A stretch of DNA of 64,000 nucleotides from positions 1,054,001 to 1,118,000 of the forward strand of contig NC_013892.1 of assembly GCF_000027225.1 (NCBI RefSeq), read 5' to 3'. Below, one piece after another: positions 21,254-30,532 of the stretch. Origin of the DNA: Xenorhabdus bovienii SS-2004 (GTDB taxonomy: Bacteria; Pseudomonadota; Gammaproteobacteria; Enterobacterales; Enterobacteriaceae). The notes beneath the pieces were generated by a model. That model did no database searches. It had not been told where the DNA came from and saw only the letters and a list, made by a program, of their open reading frames with translations. Each line of letters opens with the position of its first letter. Position 1 is the stretch's first letter. Position numbers and translations under genes: made by a program.

Positions 21254-21390
21254 ATAACAAAACTTGTCTTTTTGATATACAGCGCATAAGGTGCTTCATT
21301 TCCAGCAAAAGCATTTAGAACGAAAGATGATAATAATAAAATAAATAATGCAATAAAAAATCTAATAACTCTATTTAGATAGAATTCCAT
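21247..21390 (-). CDS. Small secreted peptide, unknown function
   Basis: This is a 47-residue reading frame with a good ACAGGAGTG ribosome site 9 bases before its ATG (21388-21390). The product has a classical signal peptide: N-terminal Arg residues, a hydrophobic core (RFFIALFILLLSSFVL) and a probable cleavage after NAFA, leaving about 18 residues (start GNEAPY, end SFVIP). I do not recognise it. It could be a genuine micropeptide or the surviving N-terminus of a longer exported protein. The strong start signals and signal peptide are the only support. Confidence 0.5.
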   Translation of the reverse strand: MEFYLNRVIRFFIALFILLLSSFVLNAFAGNEAPYALYIKKTSFVIP

Positions 21391-21911
21391 AGATAAACAC
21401 TCCTGTCGCATTATATAAAAATAACATGAAAATCAGACAATTATCTATTTTACTATAGTAGATAGAACATCAGAAAATATATAATAAAAAGCATTATAAA
21501 ATTATTTAGTTTAATTAAATAACAGTAACAGATAAAATAATCACTTTAATTTCATAGAAAAAATATTATCTAACCTCATCTACACATAAATTAAACGATA
21601 ATTTAACAATGGCGTATAATGAAAAATAGTTATTACATAATAAAATTATTAAATGATAATAATTTATATAACACAATAATAAAAATAAATATAATCAATA
21701 AATTAAAATATCAATAATATTAAATGTTTTCATATGATAATTATTATATTATTCATATCATAATATTGTTTTTTATTATTATTGTATGAATCACAAAAAC
21801 AATTAAATTCATTATCAATTAGTAGTTGATATATTTAAAAATATAAACCTAACCTTAATATGATAATATCGGTAAATATATTATATCGAATAAATCACTA
21901 CAGGAGGAATA
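21391..21911. other. Very AT-rich gene-free stretch
   Basis: These 521 bp are composed mostly of A and T with runs of TAAT/ATTA and no credible gene. Such DNA is typical of horizontally acquired, nucleoid-protein-silenced regions in enterobacteria; here it marks the start of the accessory block and must contain the promoter of the 88-residue gene at 21912. Confidence 0.6.
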
Positions 21912-22178
21912 ATGAAGATAATAAATAATACACAAAGTAATATCATAGTTTCTGTTAATAAATGGGGCGATGATGGACAAACGGGTCGGTTTACGGTATC
22001 ACCTGGCAGAAGTGGATCATGGAATCGCACTGATGAGCGCGGTTTTGTCATGGCAATACTGAAAAAAGGTGTACAAGATTCCTTTTATATTTTTTCTGAT
22101 AGTGACATCAAGGTTTTCGACAGTTATGTTACTGATAATGGCAGAAGAATCAAACCCGCAACTGACCGATATTATTAG
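21912..22178 (+). CDS. Unknown small protein (88 residues)
   Basis: A strong CAGGAGGAATA ribosome site precedes the ATG, which supports expression. The 88-residue product has no signal peptide and no membrane helix. It is rich in Asn, Asp, Gly and Arg and looks like a small beta-rich domain (segments IIVSVNKWGDDG, GRFTVSPGRSGSW and SFYIFSDSDIKVF). I do not recognise the family. It stands alone in AT-rich DNA between ybfF and a PAAR gene, so a role linked to the nearby toxin genes is possible but not shown. Confidence 0.6.
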   Translation: MKIINNTQSNIIVSVNKWGDDGQTGRFTVSPGRSGSWNRTDERGFVMAILKKGVQDSFYIFSDSDIKVFDSYVTDNGRRIKPATDRYY

Positions 22179-22424
22179 TCCTGCTGTGTACTAATTTTAT
22201 CAAAATGACTTGCTCAATGGTTAATTAGGGCAATGTCCGACTCTTTAATCGTGAATGAACATTGTCCATTTAACTTGAGTATTTCCCCAATAAAAAATTG
22301 TTTTAACAGATGAAACTAGTGAAATTTCTCTGACTATAGCGATTTATTTATGATTTCTCCAAAAAAATCAAAAAATACGCGATAAAATAGATTTACCTCG
22401 GTAGTATAAGCCAGAGAAATTGCT

Positions 22425-22700
22425 CTATTTCTGATAGCTATCAGGAATGGAACAAATAAGACTAGCATTACAGGGACAAGTACTTTGACTATCCAAAGTC
22501 CCTGCCAGTTTCGTCCCCTTATCTAAAAAAGAACCCACTCCTCCTACAATGACATAATTTCCTGAGTATCTCCCACAGGTAACTGTGGAGCCTTCAATTG
22601 CAGCCTGCCGTCCATAAAATTTAATGCTGCTGGTTCCCGTAAGGATTTCACCACCACAAGTTGTTTTATCGCTGACTGTTAAAAAATATCCCTTTGACAT
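22425..22700 (-). CDS. PAAR-domain protein (type VI secretion spike tip)
   Basis: This is a 91-residue stand-alone PAAR protein. The family forms a cone that sharpens the VgrG spike and can carry effectors. The order of glycine turns and paired cysteines fits: the N-terminal SKGYFLTVSDKTTCGGEI, EGSTVTCGR in the middle and a Cys-rich end (CPCNASLIC). It lies on the same strand as the downstream type VI module (24.0-30.5 kb) and was probably part of it before the IS30-like element came to lie between them. Confidence 0.8.
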   Translation of the reverse strand: MSKGYFLTVSDKTTCGGEILTGTSSIKFYGRQAAIEGSTVTCGRYSGNYVIVGGVGSFLDKGTKLAGTLDSQSTCPCNASLICSIPDSYQK

Positions 22701-22951
22701 TTGATTTCCTCTCTTTTCAGATTCGACATGAACTCATGAATTATTCATTTTCATCGTAATAATATTTCACTTACTATAAAAAACCAAGTAAAAATATATA
22801 TTAAATAGGCTCATTTTTATCATTAATTCCATTTTTAGAATATTAAATTTACCCTTTTAAATTTACCCTTGGATTCGCCTAATAAGTGCGATTTCTTAGA
22901 AAGACGTCAGTTGCTATAGTAGGCATCTTTCTCGCCAAAGGAAAATGCGCT

Positions 22952-23837
22952 ATGACCTATAAACAACTGACCGAAACAGAAAGATATCAGATTTTCAGCT
23001 TGAAAGAAGCCGGTTTTTCACCACGGGAGATTTCAAAGTCACTCAATCGAAACCCATCAACGATTAGCCGGGAATTGAGACGAAATCAGGAGGCAAAGAA
23101 ATATGCGCCTGAACAGGCTCAACTTAAGGCCGTAGCGCGCCGACATTGTTCTACAAAAGCAGTAAAATTGAAACCAGAGATAGAAATGTGGATCAAACAG
23201 TTAATTTTGCAAGATTTAAATCCTGAACAAACGGTCGGTTATCTCAAAAGGGAAAATATCATATCTTTGCATCATGAAACAGTTTATCGATTGATTTATA
23301 AGGATAAATTTAATGAGGGTGATTTATGGCAACATCTTAGGATTACGAAAAAACCGTATCGTAAACGTTATGGAAGTTATGAGCGCCGAGGAAAAATTAA
23401 AAACAGAGTCAGTATTGATAAGCGCCCCAAACTTGTTGATAAAAAGCAGCGTATTGGTGATTGGGAAGGAGATACTCTCGTGGGTAAAGATCTCATAAAA
23501 GTGCATTATTGACATTAGTTGAACGAAAATCGTTATTTACTATCATAATTAAACTTAAAGATAAAACAGCAGAAGGGTCGTAAAAGCGGCCACAAGACAT
23601 TTATCACTGATAAAACATAAAATTAAAACAATGACCTTTGATAATGGCCTCGAATTTGTCGAACACGAACTGATCAGTAAAAATGTAGAGCCAAAAATTT
23701 ATTTTTCTCATCCATATTCCCCCTGGGAAAGAGCGATAAATGAGAACACTAATGGATTAATCAGAGATTACTTCCCAAAAGGAACTGATTTTAATAAGGT
23801 ATCAGAGCTGGAGATTAACCTCAGGGCGCAAGCATAG
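22952..23837 (+). pseudogene. IS30-family transposase, frameshifted and 3'-truncated
   Basis: The reading starts at ATG 22952 (AAAGGAAAA upstream) with the IS30 N-terminal helix-turn-helix (LTETERYQIFSL, then STISRELRRN). An apparent 2-bp insertion near 23492 (GATCTCATAAAAG where GATCATAAAAG keeps the frame) shifts it to a stop at 23512. A second shift, apparently one G lost near 23577, moves it again, after which FDNGLEF and the WERAINENTNGLIRDYFPKG region follow. The DDE residues are all still encoded but in different frames, and the last part of the gene is replaced by a palindrome. It is inactive. Confidence 0.88.
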
Positions 23838-23887
23838 TTTGATTAATATTATAAGTTCAAATATTAATCAAACTATGCTTGCGCCCT
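23823..23887. repeat. Perfect 28-bp palindrome with 9-base loop inside the IS30 copy
   Basis: The arms 23823-23850 and 23860-23887 are exact reverse complements (AGGGCGCAAGC at the outer ends), with the loop at 23851-23859. It sits where the 3' end of the transposase should be, directly against the right terminal repeat. It may be an inverted duplication formed during decay of the element. Confidence 0.9.
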
Positions 23888-24034
23888 GCTATAGCAACTG
23901 ACCGCCTTTCTAAGACATTGCACTTATTAGTCGAATCCACCAAACACAAGAATATAAAATTAATGCTTTGGAGTCATGACCAAAACATCATCCATATAAT
24001 TAACATCATATAAATATAGATGATATTTTAAACT

Positions 24035-24478
24035 TTAAATTGAATTTTCTAGTTCTTTATAAAATTCTAATATACTATTTATATCTGTACTCCATTCGGA
24101 TACTCTATCTCCATTTTCAGTCTCTGTATAACGAGGATCAATAAAATCATTAAGTTTACTCGGAGAAAAATTTTGACAATCTTCTATAAATAGCGTTTGA
24201 TTCTGCAAAAATACATCTTCCCCTTCAAAATATATTATCCATATAAAAATAAAATTAACACTAATTGGATCATACATAGAAACAGCTAATGCAGCATGAT
24301 TTTTTTTATGCAATCCTTCCTTTAAGGCATTATACCAACTTTTTTTATAATCAATTAAACTCCAATAAGTGATTGGTAAGTGAAACTCCTCTTTAAAATC
24401 ATCAATGATTATTGATGATGGTAAAGTTAATTCGCCAAAAAATTTAACGGCAGAATCTTTTGTTACAATATTAAACAT
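24035..24478 (-). CDS. Probable immunity protein (CdiI-like) for the adjacent Ntox21 effector
   Basis: This 147-residue, acidic, aromatic-rich cytoplasmic protein has no signal peptide. Recognisable blocks are LPITYWSLIDYKKSW, KKNHAALAVSMYDP and SEWSTDINSILEFY, which resemble contact-dependent inhibition immunity proteins paired with tRNase toxins of the Ntox21 group, as I recall them. It begins 3 bp after the stop of the effector gene on the same strand, the normal toxin-immunity order. Function is inferred from resemblance and position. The gene is more AT-rich than the effector's upstream part, as is common for exchanged toxin tips. Confidence 0.7.
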   Translation of the reverse strand: MFNIVTKDSAVKFFGELTLPSSIIIDDFKEEFHLPITYWSLIDYKKSWYNALKEGLHKKNHAALAVSMYDPISVNFIFIWIIYFEGEDVFLQNQTLFIEDCQNFSPSKLNDFIDPRYTETENGDRVSEWSTDINSILEFYKELENSI

Positions 24479-24481
24479 AAA

Positions 24482-26020
24482 TTAATCCTTAAGTCTATTA
24501 AGCTCGCTATCATAAGTTCCTATCCTTTTACCTTTTTTATCCATCATTTTCCAACCATTATTAACATTATGCCCATCCACATCCGGAGTAATATAAGTTT
24601 TTGTTTTTTTATTAAAAAATACAGTTTGTCCATGAGAATTAAAAGGTGCTTTTTGTGCTGGTATTCGTTGATCATATCCCAATTTTTTAGCCGCGTCAGT
24701 GGCTTCTTTACCTTTGAGTGATGCACTCAAATAAACATAAATCGGCGGGATATTCGAGATCGGGAACACCAGAATATAATCCTGAAAACTCCGCTCTTCT
24801 GGCATCGGATAGCTTTCTATTTGGATTCCTGTATCTTCCGGTATTGGCAAGACAGTTGGGCGGCTGGAAAGATCCAAAACTTGCTGATTACCCGTACTAT
24901 TGGGTGCAATAAAACCCGGATTATCCGGGTACCATATCAGGGTGGGTTCATTCGCATTTTCATCTGCCCAAAATTCGTACCGGTTCAGTTCCTTATTATG
25001 GGACATATTACGAACTTTCACCTGATCCAGCCCACTTTCCTTGCTGGTATGGTATCCCACTGCATTTAATTGCCCTGTCCGAGCATCTTCCACAAAACGG
25101 TAGCGCACACGGGTAGGCGCGGTGCCTTTTACGTCGGCAATTTTTGTCAAATTATCACGGGTCAGTAAATCGCCATCACTGCCATTCCATATGCCCCGTA
25201 TCATCACCCCCAGTACCGTCTGCATAGTACTCATCAGCTGATAATCCGGAAATGCCCTGTCCCATGCCCCATTCAAGACCTGCTTTTCGTTGCGAGAGAG
25301 AAGCGGCGGTGTCCCTTCCGTTTTCTGGTTATTTGCAGCAGCTCCGGCTCCCACTCCCAATGCGCTGGTAGTACTTTGCGTCATCATCTGAGGAAGCAGG
25401 AAAAAACCCGCTTGAGCCGGCTTTTGCGCTTGCTCCTGGGGCTGAGAAGCAGAGAATGGCATGAATATCGATGTTTCCCCAAAATGGGTATGCGGCTCCG
25501 TGTCCGTTCCGGCATCGGTACAACCGGCGGATTGCAGGCAGGATTTGGCAAACACCGGCTCCACGATACGGGCGATTTCCAGTACGTGCCGACGGTTATG
25601 AGACGGCATGACCTGAAATCCGCCAAACGTAGGATCGGGGTAAAATTGGGAGGCAGTCAGGTTTTCCCTTGTCCAGCCGGGCAGATCCGGCAGGGCGTCA
25701 CTGACGTCGCCCGGCTGGATCCGGTGATGGGTGCCGCCCTGCGTGGAGATCCGGTTCTCTGTCAGGAGTTTTTCGGTCAGTTGCTCCGCCAGTGCCTGCC
25801 CATCGACGTGCAGGGTCATCGGCAACGGCGATAAATTTTCCTCACGCAATAGCCCCTGACCATCGGTAACCCCCCGGGCATCAATTATCCCATCCCGGCT
25901 TCTTAGCCGGTAGGGAATACCAGTCAGAGGTGTACCCTGCAAGTCTAGAAGCTGGAACTCCAGCCAGTGCTTGAAAATGTCATCGCAGGGAGCGCAGTCT
26001 AATCTTCCTGTATTATTCAT
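24482..26020 (-). CDS. Type VI secretion effector with pyocin-S-like domain and C-terminal Ntox21-type toxin
   Basis: The 512-residue protein likely has three parts. An N-terminal region (about 1-250) probably docks on the VgrG/DUF4123 complex. A pyocin-S-like domain (about 270-430) ends in [18 protein letters not shown]. The last 75 residues resemble the Ntox21 toxin family: [18 protein letters not shown], then TPDVDGHN and [12 protein letters not shown]. Related CDI toxin tips cleave tRNA, so RNase activity on target-cell tRNA is the inferred role. The ATG at 26018-26020 follows AAGGAGGT. The DUF4123 gene lies 19 bp upstream and the immunity gene 3 bp downstream. Base composition shifts to AT-rich across the toxin tip. 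Confidence 0.75.
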   Translation of the reverse strand: MNNTGRLDCAPCDDIFKHWLEFQLLDLQGTPLTGIPYRLRSRDGIIDARGVTDGQGLLREENLSPLPMTLHVDGQALAEQLTEKLLTENRISTQGGTHHRIQPGDVSDALPDLPGWTRENLTASQFYPDPTFGGFQVMPSHNRRHVLEIARIVEPVFAKSCLQSAGCTDAGTDTEPHTHFGETSIFMPFSASQPQEQAQKPAQAGFFLLPQMMTQSTTSALGVGAGAAANNQKTEGTPPLLSRNEKQVLNGAWDRAFPDYQLMSTMQTVLGVMIRGIWNGSDGDLLTRDNLTKIADVKGTAPTRVRYRFVEDARTGQLNAVGYHTSKESGLDQVKVRNMSHNKELNRYEFWADENANEPTLIWYPDNPGFIAPNSTGNQQVLDLSSRPTVLPIPEDTGIQIESYPMPEERSFQDYILVFPISNIPPIYVYLSASLKGKEATDAAKKLGYDQRIPAQKAPFNSHGQTVFFNKKTKTYITPDVDGHNVNNGWKMMDKKGKRIGTYDSELNRLKD

Positions 26021-26039
26021 CAACTTACCTCCTTTTTGC

Positions 26040-26810
26040 TTAAGCCCGCAGGGTATCAAGGCCGCTGTCTGCCAGAAAATCACGCAGGGTCAGCGCCTGA
26101 AGACGTGAACCCTGCCGACTGCGCTGTGTCAGCCACTGTGTAAGCCGTTGTTGCAGCGCTCCGTTGGGTGTATCCAGTTGCAAGGCCAATGCGCCCTGCG
26201 CTTCCCACAGTTCATAGGTCAGGGTGTCGGCATAGCCTTCCAGTGCCAAATCGGACTGCTCCCAGGCGGCTATCAGGTGTGGCTCCAATACAAAGGGCCG
26301 TTCCACCAGACTGGGTGGGCAATCAGCCGGACGGCTGAAAACGGTGGGTACCAGCAAATCGAGCATCAACTCCGTGACGGGGTTGAGCAAGGAAGTCCAG
26401 TCGGTCGGCTGCATGGCCGGCATCAGGGTACGGGCAATCCGTGTATCCATCAGGCGAAAAACCACCGACTCCCCGCGCAGAGTGGCAAGCTGATGGCGTT
26501 TCCAATGGTGCAACTGCGCCTGCCATGTGGCGTCACTGCGATACGCCCAGCCCCAACTGGAATCACTGAGGGCATGGCGGTCGAGCAGACGGCCAAGGGG
26601 CACCAGACTGTCCGCTGTCGGCTGGATCAGCCACGGCCCCTGCTCCATCAGGTGGGCCAGCGGAGTGCCGTTGTAGAGCGGAAAAGCCTGTTCCACCCAG
26701 CCGTTGGCGTAAAAGGTGTCAACGGGATTGGGGATGGCAAGTTGATTGACGATAAAGAAGATCGGCGCTTTTTCCTGCGCATGGAGCCATGTTATCCAAC
26801 AGACTGTCAT
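26040..26810 (-). CDS. DUF4123 type VI effector adaptor (Tap/TEC family)
   Basis: The 256-residue protein belongs to the DUF4123 family, cytoplasmic chaperones that load effectors onto VgrG. Recognisable features are the N-terminal [17 protein letters not shown] segment and [20 protein letters not shown] in the middle. Its start codon overlaps the vgrG stop as ATGA, and the cognate effector follows 19 bp downstream. The vgrG-adaptor-effector-immunity order indicates that it delivers the 512-residue effector. Confidence 0.88.
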   Translation of the reverse strand: MTVCWITWLHAQEKAPIFFIVNQLAIPNPVDTFYANGWVEQAFPLYNGTPLAHLMEQGPWLIQPTADSLVPLGRLLDRHALSDSSWGWAYRSDATWQAQLHHWKRHQLATLRGESVVFRLMDTRIARTLMPAMQPTDWTSLLNPVTELMLDLLVPTVFSRPADCPPSLVERPFVLEPHLIAAWEQSDLALEGYADTLTYELWEAQGALALQLDTPNGALQQRLTQWLTQRSRQGSRLQALTLRDFLADSGLDTLRA

Positions 26811-28780
26811 GATTGACCGCCCTGTGGCTTAATTACCCAACTGGCCTGCTCCTGTGCCTGAAGTGCACAGTATTTTTTGACCGAAAATTTGACCGCCTGC
26901 AGCGGCGGGATGCCTTCCGGCAATTGCAGCGAAACGCCCCGCCCGCTGCCGCCTGATCCCTGACCGACATTAATCGCGGAGGACTGAATCCCGGCCTGTG
27001 TGACTTTGAGAAAGCTACCGCCGACTTTCAGAGTGATTTCGGTGGCCGCTTCCAGCACGATTTTGCCGCCGCTCTTGTGGTGAGTTTCCTGACCGCTTTC
27101 GCTGACCAGTGCGTCTCCGGCCTGAATATGCTGCGAGCCCGTAATTCGCTGAGAAATATCCCCTTCCGTGCTGTATTTGCGGCTGCCCATCACCTGTGAG
27201 TGCTCATCCCCCTGAATATCCATGTAGTGGTTATGATCAATGCTCTGTTTCTGGTCGTGTTTGATGTGCCAGCAAACATCGTGTTCAATCTGGCCGGTGA
27301 AGTCTTTCTGGGCGTGGATATACACTTCCTCGCTGTCCTTGGCATCCTCAAAGCGCAATTCATTGAAGCCCTGTCCTTTGTGGGTCTGGGTTCTGAAGGT
27401 AGTGCGGGTTTTCTCGGCCGGTAAGTTCAGCGGTGGGCGGTTGCGACCGTTGTAGGTACAGCCCGTCACGATGGGGCGGTCGATATCACCGTTGAGGTAG
27501 GAAACCAGCACTTCCTGACCGATGCGCGGAATGGCCATAAAGCCGAAACCGTGCCCGTTCCAGCCCTGAGCGACCCGTACCCAGCAGGAGGAACCATCCC
27601 CCGGCGCGTCATATCGGTTCCAGTGGAAATGCACTTTGATGGCACCGTGTTCGTTAACAAAAATCTCCTCACCTTCCGGCCCCACCACAGTGGCGACTTC
27701 ATCGCCGTCGGCCTGCGGTTTGTAGCGATAAGGGGGCCGCCAGTTATCCCTGCCCGGAATAAAGGTCACTTCATTGGTTAGCGTAGTACCTTCGCCAGCA
27801 ATGCCAGCCGCCTGTGGCTGGGCACCGTGGTGACTGACGCTGACCACCTGCCAGCGGTCATTCATGGCCGTTATCGGGTGATGGCTGAGAATAAAGATTT
27901 TACCCGGCCGGAGCTGAATGCAGTTGGTGGTGGCCGTCCCTCGTTTACTTTCGCTGTTCAGCTGGTTGAGCCGCAGCATGGAAAGGGGTTTACCCTCAGC
28001 ATCCAACTGGAAACGGCCGTAACTTTCAAACACGGCATGACCGTATCCCGGTTCCGACATCGCCTGATGCTGTAACGGGTAGGAGGGACGCAGGAAATTG
28101 TTGTCCTTGTGGGTAAATTCATCAGGACACAAAAATTCACCGTAACGCCACTGCCATGCGGAAGCGTCGGTATTGTCAGTTTCCGGCTGAGGGTTATAGG
28201 TCAGAAAAATCCCCGCCAGCATGCCGAGGTGGGAATTGCTGAAAAAGAGCTTATCTTCCTCAAACCAAAAAGTGATGCCCTCTTCCGCCGCCAGCCGGCA
28301 CCAGAAATCATAAGCCGATTCACGCTTCTGGGTAGTATATTCCCGCACCGGGTGATGCCCTTCATCCTCATAGAATTTGCTGTCTGACCGGATACGGTGC
28401 TCTTTCAGTAATTGTTTGAGAATGTCCGGCACCGACTGGCGTTGAAAGAGCCGGCTATCCTGATTGAGTGTCATTCGCCACATCTCAGGGCGAACGTTAA
28501 AGCTGTACCACGTGCGGCGTCCGTCGGTATTGCCCTGTTCAGCCCCTGCCACGATACCATTAATGGTACGTTCCACTACGCCATCACGGGTGATAGTCAG
28601 GGAGGCTGACATTCCCAACTGTTCACTGAGTACAATATTATCAAGAGCGCTGACCACCGTAAGTGTCAGGTGATAAAGTTCTGACAACGCTTCCCGCAGG
28701 CTGAAATCCGCCACCTGAAACGTCGTTCCGGGTAGCCTGCCTATCTGACAGGTAAAGACTAATCCATCCATTGTTATCAC
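26807..28780 (-). CDS. vgrG: Type VI secretion spike protein VgrG (TssI)
   Basis: This is the trimeric spike that caps the Hcp tube and punctures target cells. The 657-residue product has the gp27-like half (LTVVSALDNIVLSEQLG near the N-terminus and GITFWFEEDKLFFS), the OB-fold gp5-like segment (WVRVAQGWNGHGFGFMAIPR, then GQEVLVSYLNGDIDRP) and a beta-helical needle to about residue 600. No enzymatic C-terminal domain is evident; the last 50 residues may serve as a docking tail. AAGGAG precedes the ATG. It follows tssF by 3 bp. Confidence 0.96.
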   Translation of the reverse strand: MITMDGLVFTCQIGRLPGTTFQVADFSLREALSELYHLTLTVVSALDNIVLSEQLGMSASLTITRDGVVERTINGIVAGAEQGNTDGRRTWYSFNVRPEMWRMTLNQDSRLFQRQSVPDILKQLLKEHRIRSDSKFYEDEGHHPVREYTTQKRESAYDFWCRLAAEEGITFWFEEDKLFFSNSHLGMLAGIFLTYNPQPETDNTDASAWQWRYGEFLCPDEFTHKDNNFLRPSYPLQHQAMSEPGYGHAVFESYGRFQLDAEGKPLSMLRLNQLNSESKRGTATTNCIQLRPGKIFILSHHPITAMNDRWQVVSVSHHGAQPQAAGIAGEGTTLTNEVTFIPGRDNWRPPYRYKPQADGDEVATVVGPEGEEIFVNEHGAIKVHFHWNRYDAPGDGSSCWVRVAQGWNGHGFGFMAIPRIGQEVLVSYLNGDIDRPIVTGCTYNGRNRPPLNLPAEKTRTTFRTQTHKGQGFNELRFEDAKDSEEVYIHAQKDFTGQIEHDVCWHIKHDQKQSIDHNHYMDIQGDEHSQVMGSRKYSTEGDISQRITGSQHIQAGDALVSESGQETHHKSGGKIVLEAATEITLKVGGSFLKVTQAGIQSSAINVGQGSGGSGRGVSLQLPEGIPPLQAVKFSVKKYCALQAQEQASWVIKPQGGQS

Positions 28781-28783
28781 TCC

Positions 28784-30529
28784 TTACATAATGGGACGAT
28801 ATCCCCGCAGGGGAAGCGGGAACAGGCGCCATTGTTCACCGGAAGGCTGGCCGGTGACGTCCATCCGCATTCTCATGTCATGGCTGAGGAAAAACGGCAG
28901 AAACTGGTACAGGGTGTTGGCAAACCGGAACATTTCTCCCGGACTGGCATAGGCGGTTTCATCCAGTGTGATTTCAACATGCAGGCAGCGGAAAGGCTGT
29001 CCCCGCTCCAGCCAATCGCCCGGAGTGGATTGGATGGCCTGAATACCATCAATCATCCGCTGGAGATGACGGCTAGTTTGCCGATCCGTCTCACCATAAA
29101 AATTGTAGTCTTTCAGTACCTGTCTAAAGGATTCAGCAGAGACCAGTACGTAGCTGCTCATGGAATAATGCGACAACAGTTGCCAGTGCCGCTGATCGTC
29201 AATCACCGGGGGGTAACTCTTTGAAACGGGGGTGAGGTTTTTCATCTGAAAACGGTCAGGCAGACTTTCGGCGCGACAGGTTTCGCCGACGGCCAGCTGG
29301 ATTGGTGCCTGGGAAAATCCGACAAAGTAACAGGTAAACTGGCGTTTGGGTGGGTTTTCCAATGGCCGGGAATGGCTGTCATAGAAAGCCAGCGTGTACC
29401 GCAGTCTACCCAGTGCGTCGCGGGTGACCTCCAGCGCATAGAACCAGGCATTCTCGTATTCCGGCTGATGGCGGGACATCGCCGTCAGTTCGCTGACCGG
29501 ACAGAAGCGCCCGGCCTCTCCCCGTGACTGCCCCTGTTCATTCGGCTCGCCCTTCAGGGTGATATCGAGGATATTCAGCAGCCCCTGATGGGCGGGCAGG
29601 GGCAGCGGATAACGGACGTTATCCGCTATAAACGGCAGACTCAGCCGTTCCAGTTGCAGATTGACCACCGGTACACAATGCAGCAGGAAAGACTCGGCTA
29701 TCTGCGCCTCAGACAAGGGCAGAAGGGTGTTCAATTTCAGTGTCAGGCTGAATACGTTGCTTTCCGTCATGGGCAGCCGTCGGGATTTCACCGGATACGG
29801 CATATCCAGCGTCAGAAAATGATGGATGTGAGGCAGGTAGAGGGATTCCGTCAACATCTGCGGTGCCCAGTTACCGGCCGCTGCCGGGGGTGACAACACC
29901 AGCCGCGACTCGCCAGCGTGGGGAATAAACCGTAGGGTATCCATCACATAGGTTTGTCCGTTGTGGTACAGTTCGCCGTCGCCACAAAAACGGCATAATC
30001 CCAATAGCAGAGCATCCGCCACCGATTCATCGTGGCTTAGGAACAGCTCTATGGGTTGGGTATCCCAATAGCCATCTTTACCTGTGTATTGAAAGGTCAG
30101 GATAATCAGGGTTTCATCAGTCTGATGGGTGATTTCCCGTGACAGCAGGGTCAATGGCAGGACGTCACACTGACGGGGTGTGATAAAACTTTGCTCGCTG
30201 ACGGTCTGAATTTTCGTGCCTGCGGGCAGTGAAAACGCAACATCAGCGCCCTCACCACCGTCAAGTTGCATGATAGCCGTGGCAGGAATACCCCTGACGG
30301 GCTGCACTTTGAGCCGTTGCAGCAGCGGCTGGGTCAGTTCCGGGAAAGCATCGTCGATTTTCTGGCTGATCGGTGCCGCTAAAGCAGCAAATCCTTCATT
30401 CAGTTTTTCCACACCGGGATCGCGGCCACCGAGGACTTCATTGAGATGGGGTTTTTCCTCACGTACACACTTTTCAAGTTCCCGCAGGTAGGCCAGTTCC
30501 CGTTGGAAATAGCGTTCAAATTGATCCAT
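28784..30529 (-). CDS. tssF: Type VI secretion baseplate protein TssF
   Basis: This baseplate wedge component (ImpG/VasA family) has 581 residues, the normal length. It shows the conserved N-terminal RYFQRELAYLRELE, GRDPGVEKLNEGFA and PELTQPLLQRL segments. The ATG at 30527-30529 has AAAGGA at the right spacing. It is the first gene of the leftward tssF-vgrG-DUF4123-effector-immunity series. TssE, TssG and the rest of the baseplate are not in the window, so this is either a displaced copy or part of a dispersed system. Confidence 0.93.
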   Translation of the reverse strand: MDQFERYFQRELAYLRELEKCVREEKPHLNEVLGGRDPGVEKLNEGFAALAAPISQKIDDAFPELTQPLLQRLKVQPVRGIPATAIMQLDGGEGADVAFSLPAGTKIQTVSEQSFITPRQCDVLPLTLLSREITHQTDETLIILTFQYTGKDGYWDTQPIELFLSHDESVADALLLGLCRFCGDGELYHNGQTYVMDTLRFIPHAGESRLVLSPPAAAGNWAPQMLTESLYLPHIHHFLTLDMPYPVKSRRLPMTESNVFSLTLKLNTLLPLSEAQIAESFLLHCVPVVNLQLERLSLPFIADNVRYPLPLPAHQGLLNILDITLKGEPNEQGQSRGEAGRFCPVSELTAMSRHQPEYENAWFYALEVTRDALGRLRYTLAFYDSHSRPLENPPKRQFTCYFVGFSQAPIQLAVGETCRAESLPDRFQMKNLTPVSKSYPPVIDDQRHWQLLSHYSMSSYVLVSAESFRQVLKDYNFYGETDRQTSRHLQRMIDGIQAIQSTPGDWLERGQPFRCLHVEITLDETAYASPGEMFRFANTLYQFLPFFLSHDMRMRMDVTGQPSGEQWRLFPLPLRGYRPIM

Positions 30530-30532
30530 CAC

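Larger units (their letters stand above)
22871..23938 (+). mobile_element. IS30-family insertion sequence, decayed copy
   Basis: The element is about 1068 bp and bounded by imperfect terminal inverted repeats of roughly 50 bp (left 22871-22919, right about 23888-23938; both ends read GGATTCG inward and include the conserved TAATAAGTGC and GTTGCTATAG blocks). The transposase inside is IS30-type but broken. No clear target duplication is seen at the borders. It separates the PAAR gene from the type VI effector-immunity genes. Confidence 0.85.

Noticed and set aside
22871..23938. The IS30 copy as an active mobile element
   Set aside because: Two frameshifts and loss of the 3' end of the transposase; it could only move if supplied in trans.
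24482..26020. Effector as a stand-alone S-type pyocin
   Set aside because: It lacks a receptor-binding or translocation region and lies behind vgrG and a DUF4123 adaptor gene, so type VI delivery is the better reading.
26148..26816. 222-codon plus-strand frame opposite the DUF4123 gene
   Set aside because: Antisense to a gene that fits the vgrG-adaptor-effector operon; no independent support.
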